This document shows positions 26,421 to 34,652 of a stretch of DNA of 64,000 nt, piece after piece. Below the pieces are notes generated by a model. That model had not been told where the DNA came from and did not search any database. It was given only the letters and a program-made list of their open reading frames with translations. Location of the stretch: NCBI GenBank assembly GCA_963807925.1, contig CAWEDP010000001.1:434001-498000 (forward strand), written 5' to 3'. Every line of letters begins with the position of its first letter. Within the stretch, counting starts at the first letter, position 1. The DNA comes from CAWEDP01 sp963807925. Its GTDB lineage: Bacteria > Acidobacteriota > Vicinamibacteria > Vicinamibacterales > CAVVIG01. The position numbers were made by a program, and so were the translations under genes.

Positions 26421-27133
26421 CGCCGTCCCTCATCGAGCTGAGCCACGTTTCGAAAAGCTACGGAGCGCTCCGCCCGCTGCGCATCGAACGTCTGTCCCTG
26501 TCGCACGGGGAAGCCGTCGCCCTGCTCGGATTCGATCGGCCGATGGCCGAAGTGTTCATCAACCTCGTCACCGGGGCGGCGCTGCCCGAGCACGGCGATG
26601 TCACCCTGTTCGGACAGCCGACGTCGACGATCGCGGACAGCGGCGAGTGGCTCCGCCTCGTGGATCGCTTCGGCATCGTCAGCGACCGCTCGGTGATGCT
26701 GGATGGGATGACGGCGATCCAGAATCTCGCGATGTCGTTCACCCTCGACGTCGAGCCGCCTGCCGACGCCGTGCGCCGGGCTGCGGAGAAGCTGGCCCAG
26801 GAGGTCGGCCTGCCACAACAGGAGTGGAACACGCAGGTCGGCCGTCTCGACGGCTTCGGTCGTGCCCTGGTCCGGGTGGCGCGCGCGCTTGCCCTCGAGC
26901 CGGCCGTATTGCTGCTCGAGCACCCGACGGCCTCCCTGGCGCCCGATCGCGTCCTCGATCTCGCCGCGCGGATCCGTCAGGTGACCGAGCAGCGTGCCGT
27001 GGCGGCCCTCGCCGTCACGGCGGACCAGACCTTCGCCGCCCGCTTCGGGGCGCGCGCGCTCAGATTGGACCCGGCGACCGGCCGGCTCATCGAACACCGC
27101 GCCAGAGGCTGGTTCGGCCGACCGAGCCGCTGA
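26417..27133 (+). CDS. Degenerate ABC-type ATPase (pseudo-ATPase)
   Basis: 238 aa with a clear ABC ATPase outline, starting 'LIELSHVSKSYGALRPL'. The nucleotide motifs are eroded. Walker A reads 'LLGFDRPMAEV' (36-46) with no GKS/T. The signature region reads 'VGRLDGFGRALVRVARAL' instead of LSGGQ. Walker B reads 'VLLLEHPTASL' rather than LLLDEP. The gene is intact and coupled to an upstream membrane protein gene, so it is probably expressed as a non-hydrolysing subunit. Similarity to the Mla/Ttg2A ATPase branch is my impression only. Confidence 0.75.
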   Translation: MTPSLIELSHVSKSYGALRPLRIERLSLSHGEAVALLGFDRPMAEVFINLVTGAALPEHGDVTLFGQPTSTIADSGEWLRLVDRFGIVSDRSVMLDGMTAIQNLAMSFTLDVEPPADAVRRAAEKLAQEVGLPQQEWNTQVGRLDGFGRALVRVARALALEPAVLLLEHPTASLAPDRVLDLAARIRQVTEQRAVAALAVTADQTFAARFGARALRLDPATGRLIEHRARGWFGRPSR

Positions 27134-27172
27134 CGCCGACGCTGTTAGAATGTCTGGCTCAGGAGGATTCGT

Positions 27173-27613
27173 ATGAATGTCAGAAGGATGCTGACGATGC
27201 TCGCTGCCCTCGCCGTCATCGGCAGCGGCGCGCTGGCGAGCGCTCAGGCGAAGAAGGCGCCGGCGCGTCCGCGCGTGTTCTTCGTCGAGCCGAAGGACGG
27301 GGCGACCGTGACGAGCCCGGTGCACATGAAGTTCGGGTCGTCGGGGATCGAGATTGCGCCCGTGCCGCAGGGCGATGTGAAGACCGCGCGCCCGGGGATT
27401 GGCCATTACCACGTGGGCATCGATCAGGACTGTCTCCCGCCCGGCAAGACCATCGTCAAGGGCACGCCGTCGTGGGTGCACTTCGGAGACGGCAAGTCCG
27501 AGTTCGACTCACAGCTGTCGCCCGGCAAGCACAAGCTGGCGCTGCAGATTGGTGACGATTTGCACGATACGCTGCCGGGGTTCTGTTCGACGATCACGAT
27601 CAACGTCAAGTAG
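27173..27613 (+). CDS. Exported DUF4399 protein
   Basis: 146 aa. A signal peptide with hydrophobic core 'MLAALAVIGSGALASAQA' precedes a beta-rich domain. Conserved DUF4399 marks are 'RVFFVEPKDGATVTSPVHMK', 'HYHVGID', 'GTPSWVHFGDG', 'LSPGKHKLALQIGD' and the C-terminal cysteine. AGGAGG is eight bases upstream of the ATG. The function of the family is unknown; many members are periplasmic. Confidence 0.88.
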   Translation: MNVRRMLTMLAALAVIGSGALASAQAKKAPARPRVFFVEPKDGATVTSPVHMKFGSSGIEIAPVPQGDVKTARPGIGHYHVGIDQDCLPPGKTIVKGTPSWVHFGDGKSEFDSQLSPGKHKLALQIGDDLHDTLPGFCSTITINVK

Positions 27614-27815
27614 GTGAACGCGCGCGCGGCTTCGGCCCACCGCCGTTTCCGAACGAGTTCCAGTACACGGCTGATGTGTTTCCAGTCAGGCCACGGATGA
27701 GGCTTGAGCCTGCCGGCGAAAATTGCCGCTGTTCCGCGGGACATTCGGACCGCGCGCTGGAACGGGAATTGAAATTGCCGTACTTTGGGCACGACGTGTG
27801 TCCAGGGAGACTCGG

Positions 27816-28016
27816 ATGGCGACCGGTACGATTAAGCGCCTCGTTCGCGACAGGGGGTTCGGATTCATACGCGACGAGGGCGGGCAGGAGTGGTTCTTTC
27901 ACCGGAGCGCTGTGCAAGGCAGCTTCGAACAGCTCAACGAGGGCCAGCGTGTGAGCTTCGACGAAGAACCCTCCAGCAAGGGCCCGCGCGCAGGCAACGT
28001 CCGCGGCGAAGGCTGA
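27816..28016 (+). CDS. Cold-shock domain protein (first of two paralogues)
   Basis: 66 aa single cold-shock domain. RNP1 is 'RGFGFIRD' and RNP2 'EWFFHRSAV'. The standard start 'MATGTIKRLV' fixes the ATG at 27816. It is closely similar to the protein at 28882-29088 and shares the ending 'KGPRAG-V'. Such proteins bind single-stranded RNA or DNA. The 200 bases upstream (27614-27815) show no gene. Confidence 0.93.
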   Translation: MATGTIKRLVRDRGFGFIRDEGGQEWFFHRSAVQGSFEQLNEGQRVSFDEEPSSKGPRAGNVRGEG

Positions 28017-28068
28017 GGTCGGGATCGACAGCCGCCGGTCGGACGAGCGTTCGAACGAGGGTCCGGCC

Positions 28069-28758
28069 GTGACCGAAGTCGTTCTCTTCGACATCGACGG
28101 CACGCTGGTGCTCACCGGCGGCGCGGGTGTGCGCGGCATGGTGCGCGCATTCGACGAGCTCTTCGCGATTCCCGACGCCTTCCACGCCATCGAAACCCCG
28201 GGCCGCACCGATTCCTGGATTCTTGCCGGTGCGCTCGCGCTGCACCGGATCCCGCCCGATCCGGCGGCGCCCGCCCGCTTTCGCGACCGATACGTCGAGA
28301 TCCTTCGCGCCGAGCTTCACGAGCCCGGGCCGCGCAAGGGCGTGATGCCAGGCATTCGCGAGCTCCTCGACGTGCTGCATCGGCACGACGACGTGTACCT
28401 CGCGCTCCTGACGGGGAACTACGAGGAGGCGGCGCGCCTCAAGCTCGAATACTTCGATCTGTGGCGGTACTTCGGGTGCGGCGCCTTCGGCGACGATGCC
28501 TCCGACCGCAATCAACTGCTGCCACGAGCGCTCGAGAGAATCCGCGACCGTGGAGGGCCGGTCGCTCCGCCACAGAACGTCGTCGTCATCGGAGATACGC
28601 CGCTCGACATCGCCTGCGCGGCGGCAGGCGGCGCCCGATCGATTGCCGTGGCCACGGGAAACTACAGCGTCGATGCGCTGCGGGCTGCGGGCGCCGAAGT
28701 CGTCTTCGAGGATCTCAGCGACGTGGCGGCCGTGCTGGGCGCTCTGGAGCTGGCGTGA
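28069..28758 (+). CDS. HAD hydrolase, phosphoglycolate phosphatase-like
   Basis: 229 aa. Motif I is 'LFDIDGTLVLTGGAG', motif II 'ALLTGNYEEAA', motif IV 'VVIGDTPLDIACAA'. The motif III lysine position is weak: the segment before motif IV reads 'DDASDRNQLLPRALERI' without an obvious lysine. I use the GTG start at 28069. Its TGA at 28756-28758 abuts the 3' CCA end of the convergent tRNA-Sec gene with no spacer. Confidence 0.87.
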   Translation: MTEVVLFDIDGTLVLTGGAGVRGMVRAFDELFAIPDAFHAIETPGRTDSWILAGALALHRIPPDPAAPARFRDRYVEILRAELHEPGPRKGVMPGIRELLDVLHRHDDVYLALLTGNYEEAARLKLEYFDLWRYFGCGAFGDDASDRNQLLPRALERIRDRGGPVAPPQNVVVIGDTPLDIACAAAGGARSIAVATGNYSVDALRAAGAEVVFEDLSDVAAVLGALELA

Positions 28759-28855
28759 TGGCGGAAGCGCCTCGGAGTCGAACCGAGCCTTCCTGCGTGA
28801 GCAGGGAGCGACCGGTTTTGAAGACCGGGAGGACCACCGGGCCCCGTTCGCTTCC
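28759..28855 (-). tRNA. selC: tRNA-Sec (anticodon TCA)
   Basis: 97 bases including an encoded CCA. It starts GGAAGCGA and ends CGCTTCCGCCA. The anticodon loop is CTTCAAA within GGT...ACC, giving TCA. A long variable arm (CTCCCTGC...GCAGGAAGG) and a long D arm are typical of selenocysteine tRNA, and the acceptor and discriminator G resemble known selC genes. It means the organism can decode UGA as selenocysteine if selA, selB and selD are present elsewhere. Confidence 0.93.
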
Positions 28856-28881
28856 GCTCCTGATTGTAGATTGGAACCGCG

Positions 28882-29088
28882 TCAGCCTTCGATCAGCCGG
28901 ACGTCCCCGGCGCGCGGGCCCTTTTGCGATTCTTCCGGCGTGAACTCGACGCGTTGACCTTCGCGCAGAAGCTCGAAGACGGCGCCGCGCACCGAACTGC
29001 GGTGGAAGAAGTGCTCGATCCCGCTCTCGTCGCGAATGAACCCGAACCCTTTGTCGATCAGGAGGCGTGCGATTGTGCCGGTCGGCAT
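28882..29088 (-). CDS. Cold-shock domain protein (second paralogue)
   Basis: 68 aa. RNP1 is 'KGFGFIRDES' and RNP2 'EHFFHRSSV'; it starts 'MPTGTIARLL'. It is about two-thirds identical to the protein at 27816-28016 by eye and is encoded on the opposite strand, so the two copies flank the HAD gene and tRNA-Sec in inverted order. It begins 56 bases from the 3' end of the acidic-protein gene. Confidence 0.92.
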   Translation of the reverse strand: MPTGTIARLLIDKGFGFIRDESGIEHFFHRSSVRGAVFELLREGQRVEFTPEESQKGPRAGDVRLIEG

Positions 29089-29144
29089 CCCGAAACCCTC
29101 CGTTCCCGGCTCGAGCTTCCAGGAAACACAGCCGGTTACGGGCG

Positions 29145-29390
29145 CTACGGGTGAACAACGTCAGCGGCACGGTCCAGCGGAGTCCCCAGCTTAGCTGAGC
29201 TGGAAATCCCGGCCAGTCTAGGCACTTCAATTGGCGAAGTCAAGGGGAAGACCTGCCACGTTTCTTCCTCCTCTTCGTCGTCCTCGTCCGCATCGTCGTC
29301 GTCGTCATCTTCGTCAGAATCGTGCTTGGCGAAGTCGTCCTCGTCGTCATCGTCTTCGTCGTCGTCGTCGTCGACCTGCAGAGAGTTCAC
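29145..29390 (-). CDS. Highly acidic low-complexity protein
   Basis: 81 aa. The first 45 residues are mostly Asp and Glu, encoded by a near-perfect GTC/GAC trinucleotide run (about 29270-29375); the last 35 residues are ordinary. The GTG start overlaps the TGA of the zinc-ribbon gene upstream (GTGA), which supports real translation of this odd sequence. The function is unknown. The repeat tract is prone to length change, so the size may vary between strains. Confidence 0.6.
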   Translation of the reverse strand: MNSLQVDDDDDEDDDDEDDFAKHDSDEDDDDDDADEDDEEEEETWQVFPLTSPIEVPRLAGISSSAKLGTPLDRAADVVHP

Positions 29391-29581
29391 GAGCTGGCCT
29401 CCGGAGTCGCCGGCTTCGGCTTTTCGCGGTTCGGCGGCGGGTAGGTGGACCAGAAGTGGCGGCCGCAGTTCGGGCAGACCCAGAACTGATCAGGCATCCA
29501 CGGCATTCCCGGACCCGGGTCACGCATTTCCATCTGCGTGCCGCATCGCTGACAGCGGATGTGGAGTTCGACGTCGCTCAT
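29387..29581 (-). CDS. Small zinc-ribbon protein
   Basis: 64 aa from 'MSDVELHIRCQRCGTQMEMR'. Two CxxC pairs (CQRC and CPNC in 'VCPNCGRHFW') form a zinc ribbon, followed by a Pro/Lys tail. An upstream in-frame start at 29602 would add seven residues. It is coupled to the acidic protein gene by a four-base overlap. Possible roles in RNA polymerase or ribosome contact are only inferred from the fold. Confidence 0.75.
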   Translation of the reverse strand: MSDVELHIRCQRCGTQMEMRDPGPGMPWMPDQFWVCPNCGRHFWSTYPPPNREKPKPATPEASS

Positions 29582-29670
29582 CACGGGAATTGTGACACAC
29601 AAGCCCGGCGGGACGGCAGAATCCCAGGATTGCGGTCCGCTTGCCGGCTGAAGCGTCGGAAGCAGGCAAC

Positions 29671-30273
29671 GTGCTGATTCCAGCCATCATCCTGGCGGCG
29701 GGAAAGTCGACGCGCATGGGACGCGGCAAGGCGGCGCTGCCCCTCGGCGGCGGCGACACGTTTCTCACGCGGATTGTCAGAACTTTCCGCGACGCCGGTG
29801 TCGACGACGTGATTGTCGTCGTTGGACATGACGCCGGCCAGGTGCGGGCGAGTGCGGCGAACGCTGTCGTGCCGGTGCGATTGGTCGAGAATCCCGCGTA
29901 CGAGACCGGGCAGTTCTCGTCGCTGCTCGCCGGACTCTCCGTCGCCGATCGGCCCGGAGTCTCCGCAGTGCTACTGACGCTGGTCGACGTGCCCCTGGTC
30001 TCCGCGGGCACCGTCCGCGCCGTGCTCGACCGGTACCGGCTGACCGGCGCCCCAATCGTGCGGCCCACGCGCGGTGCTCAACACGGCCATCCCGTGCTCG
30101 TTGCCCGATCGCTCTTCGACGAGCTCCGGCGAGCCGATCCCGCCGTCGGCGCCAAGGCGGTCGTGCGAGCGCATGCCTCGCCGGCGGGCGAGTTGCCTGT
30201 CGAGGACGAAGGGGCCTATCTCGACGTCGACACGCCAGCGGAGTACGAGCGGCTGATGCGGTCCGGCGGATGA
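29671..30273 (+). CDS. MobA/MocA-like nucleotidyltransferase
   Basis: 200 aa. The nucleotide-binding N-terminus is 'IILAAGKSTRMGRGKAALPL'; later blocks are 'VVVGHDAG', 'LVDVPLVSAGTV' and 'GHPVLVARSLFDEL'. The last resembles MocA, which adds CMP to molybdopterin, more than MobA (GMP). I use the GTG at 29671; a TTG at 29641 is also possible. With moaD, moaE and fdhE in the window a molybdenum-cofactor role is the best guess, though MocA-like proteins have other substrates. Confidence 0.82.
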   Translation: MLIPAIILAAGKSTRMGRGKAALPLGGGDTFLTRIVRTFRDAGVDDVIVVVGHDAGQVRASAANAVVPVRLVENPAYETGQFSSLLAGLSVADRPGVSAVLLTLVDVPLVSAGTVRAVLDRYRLTGAPIVRPTRGAQHGHPVLVARSLFDELRRADPAVGAKAVVRAHASPAGELPVEDEGAYLDVDTPAEYERLMRSGG

Positions 30274-30383
30274 TAACCGGCGGGGGTCGGACTTGGGCGG
30301 CCCGCGCGGTGGCAGGCCCCGGCGATATCAGCGGGCGCCAGACCGAGGGTACTGGCATACTCATCCACCGAGGTGTGTTCGCC

Positions 30384-30722
30384 ATGGCGATCGATCCCAT
30401 GCTTGTCACGACCGCGCTCGAACTGCCCGGCTATCGCATCACGGCCAATTTCGGCATCGTCCGGGGCATCGTGGTGCGATCCCGCAGTGTGGTGGGCACG
30501 ATCGGCGCGTCGCTGCAGACGCTCGTCGGCGGCAATATCACCCTCTTCACCCAGTTGTGCGAGAAGACGCGTTCCGAGGCGTTCGAGCTCATGCTCGCGC
30601 ATGCCGCGGAGCGCGGCGCAAACGCCGTCATCTCGATGCGGTACGACGCGAACGAGGTGATGAACGGCGTCACCGAAGTGCTCGCGTACGGGACGGCCGT
30701 GCGTGTCGAGAGGGCCGGCTGA
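30384..30722 (+). CDS. YbjQ/UPF0145 (DUF74) family protein
   Basis: 112 aa from the ATG giving 'MAIDPMLVTTALELPGYRIT'. The conserved pattern 'FGIVRGIVVRSRSV', 'LVGGNITLFTQLCEKTR' and 'AAERGANAVISMRYDANEV' identifies the YbjQ family. These small proteins form pentameric rings of unknown function, often called heavy-metal-binding. The frame is open 38 codons upstream but lacks family similarity there. Confidence 0.9.
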   Translation: MAIDPMLVTTALELPGYRITANFGIVRGIVVRSRSVVGTIGASLQTLVGGNITLFTQLCEKTRSEAFELMLAHAAERGANAVISMRYDANEVMNGVTEVLAYGTAVRVERAG

Positions 30723-30748
30723 GCGACGTGCGCCGTTTTCGTTCCTGC

Positions 30749-30754
30749 TATACT
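30749..30754 (+). promoter_or_regulatory. Extended -10 promoter before the demethylase gene
   Basis: TGC immediately precedes TATACT, an extended -10 (TGnTATACT), 76 bases upstream of the ATG at 30831. GGAG lies shortly before that ATG. Confidence 0.45.
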
Positions 30755-30830
30755 TCCGCGTTTCGTCCGCACGATTGGGCCGTCCAGGAGCGCGCCGCGC
30801 GCGTGCTGATGTCAAAGGAGTCCGCAACTG

Positions 30831-32201
30831 ATGAGCCACCAGAGCCTGGAGGACCTGCTCCAAACGGCGAAGAGTCCCGTCGAACTGCTGCGCAACTCGC
30901 AGATCGGACCGTACGCCTTCCCGGTGGTGCGTCACGAGTTCACGAACTGGAGAGACGAACAGCGATCGTGGCGTGAGACCTGTGCGCTCTTCGACCAGTC
31001 TCACCACATGACGGACCTGTATATCGAGGGTCCGGACGCGCTGACGCTGCTCTCCGCGCTCGGCGTCAACAGCTTCAGGAATTTCAAGGTCAACCAGGCG
31101 AAGCAGTTCGTCGCGTGCAACCACGACGGTTACGTCATTGGCGACGCGATCCTCTTCCATCTCGACGAGCACCGGTTCAACCTCGTCGGCCGTCCTCCGG
31201 CATCGAACTGGGTGCAGTACAACCTGGAGGCCGGCGGATACCACGCGAAGGCGGCGCGCGACGAGCGGTCGGCGGTGAATCAAGGGCGCCGAACGAGCTT
31301 CCGGTATCAGGTGCAGGGGCCCAACGCGATGCGCGTCATGGAGAAGGTGACGGCAAAGCCGATCCCTGACATCCGGTTCTTCACCATGGACGTGCTGAGC
31401 ATCGCCGGCCATGACGTCCGGGCGCTGCGGCACGGCATGGTCGGGCAGCCGGGCTGGGAACTGTTCGGACCCTGGGAGCACGGCGAGGAGGTGCGCAGCG
31501 CCATTGTCGATGCGGGCAGGGAATTCGGGATCCGGCAGGTCGGCGCGCGGACGTATCCGACCAGTTGCCTCGAGTCAGGATGGATTCCGTCTCCGCTCCC
31601 GGCCGTGTACACCGGGGAGAAGATGAAGCCGTACCGCGAGTGGCTGAGCGCGCAGAGCTACGAGGCGATGGCGTCGCTCGGCGGGAGCTTCAACTCGAGT
31701 CGGATCGCGGACTACTACCTGACGCCGTTCGATCTCGGCTACGGGCTCTTCGTCAAGTTCGACCACGAGTTCGTCGGGCGGGACGCGGTCGAGCAGATGG
31801 CCACCAATCAGAAGCGCCGCAAGGTGACGCTCGTCTGGAATGGCGACGATGTGACGCGCGCGATGGGGTCGCTGTTTCACGCGGGCGACATCGAGAAGTA
31901 CATCGACCTGCCGCTGGCGAACTACGCGACGCTGCCGTACGACAAGGTGGAGAAGAACGGGCAGACGATCGGCCTCTCCACCTACACCGGGTATCTGTAC
32001 AACGAGCGGGCGATGGTTTCGCTGGCGATGGTGGACGTCGCTTTCAGCCAGCCGGGCACCGAGGTCACCGTCGTGTGGGGCGAAGAAGGCGGCGGATCGA
32101 CCAAGCCGACGGTGGAGCGCCACGCCCAGGCCGACATCCTCGCGACGGTGGCGCCGGTGCCGATCTCCGAGGTGGCGCGGGTCGCCTATCGTCCGCGGTA
32201 G
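30831..32201 (+). CDS. LigM/DesA-like tetrahydrofolate-dependent O-demethylase (GcvT fold)
   Basis: 456 aa GcvT/aminomethyltransferase-fold protein. It starts 'MSHQSLEDLLQTAKSPVELL' and contains 'CALFDQSHHMTDLYIEGPDA', 'RYQVQGPNAMRVMEK', 'HGMVGQPGWELFGPWEHG' and 'DLGYGLFVKFDHEFVGRDA'. The length and these blocks match vanillate/3-O-methylgallate (LigM) and syringate (DesA) demethylases, which move methyl groups of lignin aromatics to tetrahydrofolate. The true substrate is not predictable. It appears monocistronic, with its own extended -10 promoter. Confidence 0.85.
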   Translation: MSHQSLEDLLQTAKSPVELLRNSQIGPYAFPVVRHEFTNWRDEQRSWRETCALFDQSHHMTDLYIEGPDALTLLSALGVNSFRNFKVNQAKQFVACNHDGYVIGDAILFHLDEHRFNLVGRPPASNWVQYNLEAGGYHAKAARDERSAVNQGRRTSFRYQVQGPNAMRVMEKVTAKPIPDIRFFTMDVLSIAGHDVRALRHGMVGQPGWELFGPWEHGEEVRSAIVDAGREFGIRQVGARTYPTSCLESGWIPSPLPAVYTGEKMKPYREWLSAQSYEAMASLGGSFNSSRIADYYLTPFDLGYGLFVKFDHEFVGRDAVEQMATNQKRRKVTLVWNGDDVTRAMGSLFHAGDIEKYIDLPLANYATLPYDKVEKNGQTIGLSTYTGYLYNERAMVSLAMVDVAFSQPGTEVTVVWGEEGGGSTKPTVERHAQADILATVAPVPISEVARVAYRPR

Positions 32202-32289
32202 CGGCATGCGCACGTCTCCCGCTCACCGCCTGTCGGCGTCCGCAGTGGAAGCGCCAGACGCTCGAGGCGGGTAATCGCGCAGCCGAGAC

Positions 32290-33372
32290 ATGTTCCCGAT
32301 CACGCCGCCCGTCGAGCCGATGCTGGCCGCGCTGGCCGACGTCGTTCCCGCCGGCGATTTCCTGTACGAACCCAAATGGGACGGGTTCCGCGCGATCGTG
32401 TTTCGTGGCGGCGCCGACGCGTTCATTCAGAGCCGCGATCTGCGGCCGCTCGATCGGTACTTTCCGGAGGTGCACGCCGCCCTCGTCGCGGGGTTGCCCG
32501 ACGGCTGTGTCGTGGACGGCGAGATCGTGATCGTCGCGTCCGGCGGGCTCGATTTCGACCTGCTGCAGCTGCGCCTTCACCCGGCGGCGTCCCGCGTGGC
32601 GAAGCTCGCGAAGGAGACGCCCGCGTCGTTCGTCGCGTTCGATGTGCTCGCGGCCGACGGACGTGACATCCGGGACCGCCCGCAGGAGGAGCGCCGGGCG
32701 CACCTCGAACGGCTGTTGGCGGACACGGGACCGGGCATTCATCTCACGCCCGTGACGCGCGACCTCGCCGTCGCGGCCGAGTGGCTCGATCGCTTCGAGG
32801 GGGCTGGTCTCGACGGGGTCGTCGCCAAGCCGTCGCAGGGCCGATACCAGCCCGGCAGGCGCGCGATGATCAAGATCAAGCACGCGCGCACGGCCGAGTG
32901 CGTCGTCGCCGGTTTTCGGTGGCACAAGGCCGGCCGGGGCGAGCTGGTCGGTTCGCTGCTGCTCGGCCTGTACGACGACGGCGGCCGACTGCACCACGTC
33001 GGCGTGACCTCCTCGTTTACGATGGCCGTGCGGCGTCAGCTCGCCGGAGAGCTCGAGCCGCTGCGCGCGCGGGCGCTCGACGCTCATCCGTGGCGTGAAT
33101 GGGCGGATGCCGACGCGGCCGGCGCGACGAGAATGCCCGGCGGCCAGAGCCGCTGGAGCGCCGGCAAGGATCTGTCGTGGGAGCCGCTTCGCATCGAGCG
33201 CGTGTGCGAGGTCAGGTACGACCACATGCAGGGCGATCGCTTCCGCCACGCCGCGGTCTTCCTGCGATGGCGCCCCGACAGGCAGCCGCAGGACTGCCGC
33301 TACGATCAGCTCGAGGTCACGGCGCCCTACGAGCTCGAGAAGGTCTTTCGCGCCGCTGTGCGCGGCCGCTGA
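32290..33372 (+). CDS. ATP-dependent DNA ligase (LigD ligase-domain type)
   Basis: 360 aa. The adenylation motif 'EPKWDGFRAI' puts the nucleophile at Lys29. Motif IIIa-like 'DGCVVDGEIVIV', motif IV 'GLDGVVAKP' and motif V 'MIKIKHARTAECVVAGFRW' follow, then an OB-fold C-terminus. The layout is that of a stand-alone LigD ligase domain (LigC-like) used in end joining or repair. The C-terminal 46 bases overlap the convergent LigD-type polymerase gene. Confidence 0.93.
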   Translation: MFPITPPVEPMLAALADVVPAGDFLYEPKWDGFRAIVFRGGADAFIQSRDLRPLDRYFPEVHAALVAGLPDGCVVDGEIVIVASGGLDFDLLQLRLHPAASRVAKLAKETPASFVAFDVLAADGRDIRDRPQEERRAHLERLLADTGPGIHLTPVTRDLAVAAEWLDRFEGAGLDGVVAKPSQGRYQPGRRAMIKIKHARTAECVVAGFRWHKAGRGELVGSLLLGLYDDGGRLHHVGVTSSFTMAVRRQLAGELEPLRARALDAHPWREWADADAAGATRMPGGQSRWSAGKDLSWEPLRIERVCEVRYDHMQGDRFRHAAVFLRWRPDRQPQDCRYDQLEVTAPYELEKVFRAAVRGR

Positions 33373-34619
33373 TCACCAGCCGCCACGTCCGGATCGGGGG
33401 CCTCCTGCGCCGGCCGGAGCTCGATCGGCACGTGCTCCAGGTTGACCCGGATGCGCGTCCAGGTGCGGAAGCGCCCGCGCATGGCATCCACCAGAACGTC
33501 GGACGGCAGAAGATGCGCGGCCGCTTCCGGGTGCCGCGCCTTCCAGCGCTCGAGGCCGGCGAGCGCGGCGTCCTTCTGGCGGGCGCGGGCGATCTCGACG
33601 AGCGGGCGCGTGGGCGTCCGGCGTCGGGACGGCTGCACGCGCGAGGGTTCCCCCGGCTGCTTGCCGTAGTGCGGCGGCCACGGAGCCTCGCCGAGCCCGT
33701 CGCGGGCCTGGCGGTCGGCGAGCTCGAGGAGCCCGTCGAGGCGGCACGGGTGCCGGTCCATCGGCGCGTGCGCATCGCCGATCGTCGCAAAGCGCGCGGG
33801 CATCGTGGCGAGCGTGAACTCGCGCGGGTCGCACACCGGGAGCTCCTCCCAGTCGAGCGGCGCCGAGACGCGGGCGTCGGGCACCGGCCGCACGGAGTAC
33901 GCGGCCGCGATCGTGCGATCCTTCGCGTTCTGGTTGTAGTCGAGAAAGACGCCGTGGCGCTCTTCCTTCCACCACTTGCTCGTTGCCAGCCGGGGCGCTC
34001 GACGCTCCACGTCGCGCGCGAGCGCCAGCGCCGCGCGCCGCACCTGGTCGAAGGACCAGCGCGGCTCGAGGCGCACGTAGATGTGCATGCCGCGCGATCC
34101 CGAGGTTTTCGGCCAGCCGATGAGCGCGAAGTCGTCGAGGGTCGCCCGCACGACGGCGGCCACCGTGCGCACCTGGTCCCACGTGACGCCGGGTACCGGA
34201 TCGAGGTCGACGCGCAGCTCGTCGGGATGGTCGAGATCCTCCGCCCGCACCGGGTGCGGGTGCAGCTCGAGGCACGCGAGGTTCGCCATCCACGCGAGCG
34301 CCGCCGCGTCGCGCGGAACGATTTCCTCGGCGCTCCGTCCGGACGGAAAGCGGAGGATGGTCGAGTCGATCCATGGCGGCCGCGCGCGTGGCGCGCGCTT
34401 CTGATAGAAGAAGTCGCCGTGGATGCCGTTCGGGTAGCGGACGAGCACGTTCGGGCGGCCGCCGGCGGCCTTGAGCGCGCCCGCCGCGACCGCCAGGTAG
34501 TAGGCGACGACGTCCAGCTTGGTGTAGCCGGCCTCCGGGAACAGGATCTTGCGCGGGTTCGAGACGACAATCTCGCGCCCCGCGACCGTCAGCACCTCCC
34601 GATCCTCGCTCGTCGGCAC
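33327..34619 (-). CDS. LigD-type primase-polymerase
   Basis: 430 aa. The polymerase core starts 'NPRKILFPEAGYTKLDVVAY' and has the catalytic pair in 'LRVDLDPVPG' (D138, D140), 'GSRGMHIYVRLEP' and 'FLDYNQNAKDRTIAAAYSVR'. Residues beyond about 290 are an extra Arg/Pro-rich and helical C-terminal extension that runs into the ligase gene. Such enzymes fill gaps in bacterial NHEJ. No Ku gene is in the window. Polymerase and ligase are here two convergent genes rather than one LigD protein. Confidence 0.92.
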   Translation of the reverse strand: MPTSEDREVLTVAGREIVVSNPRKILFPEAGYTKLDVVAYYLAVAAGALKAAGGRPNVLVRYPNGIHGDFFYQKRAPRARPPWIDSTILRFPSGRSAEEIVPRDAAALAWMANLACLELHPHPVRAEDLDHPDELRVDLDPVPGVTWDQVRTVAAVVRATLDDFALIGWPKTSGSRGMHIYVRLEPRWSFDQVRRAALALARDVERRAPRLATSKWWKEERHGVFLDYNQNAKDRTIAAAYSVRPVPDARVSAPLDWEELPVCDPREFTLATMPARFATIGDAHAPMDRHPCRLDGLLELADRQARDGLGEAPWPPHYGKQPGEPSRVQPSRRRTPTRPLVEIARARQKDAALAGLERWKARHPEAAAHLLPSDVLVDAMRGRFRTWTRIRVNLEHVPIELRPAQEAPDPDVAAGDQRPRTAARKTFSSS

Positions 34620-34652
34620 GCCGCTGCCATTATCTGCGACGGGTGACGGACG

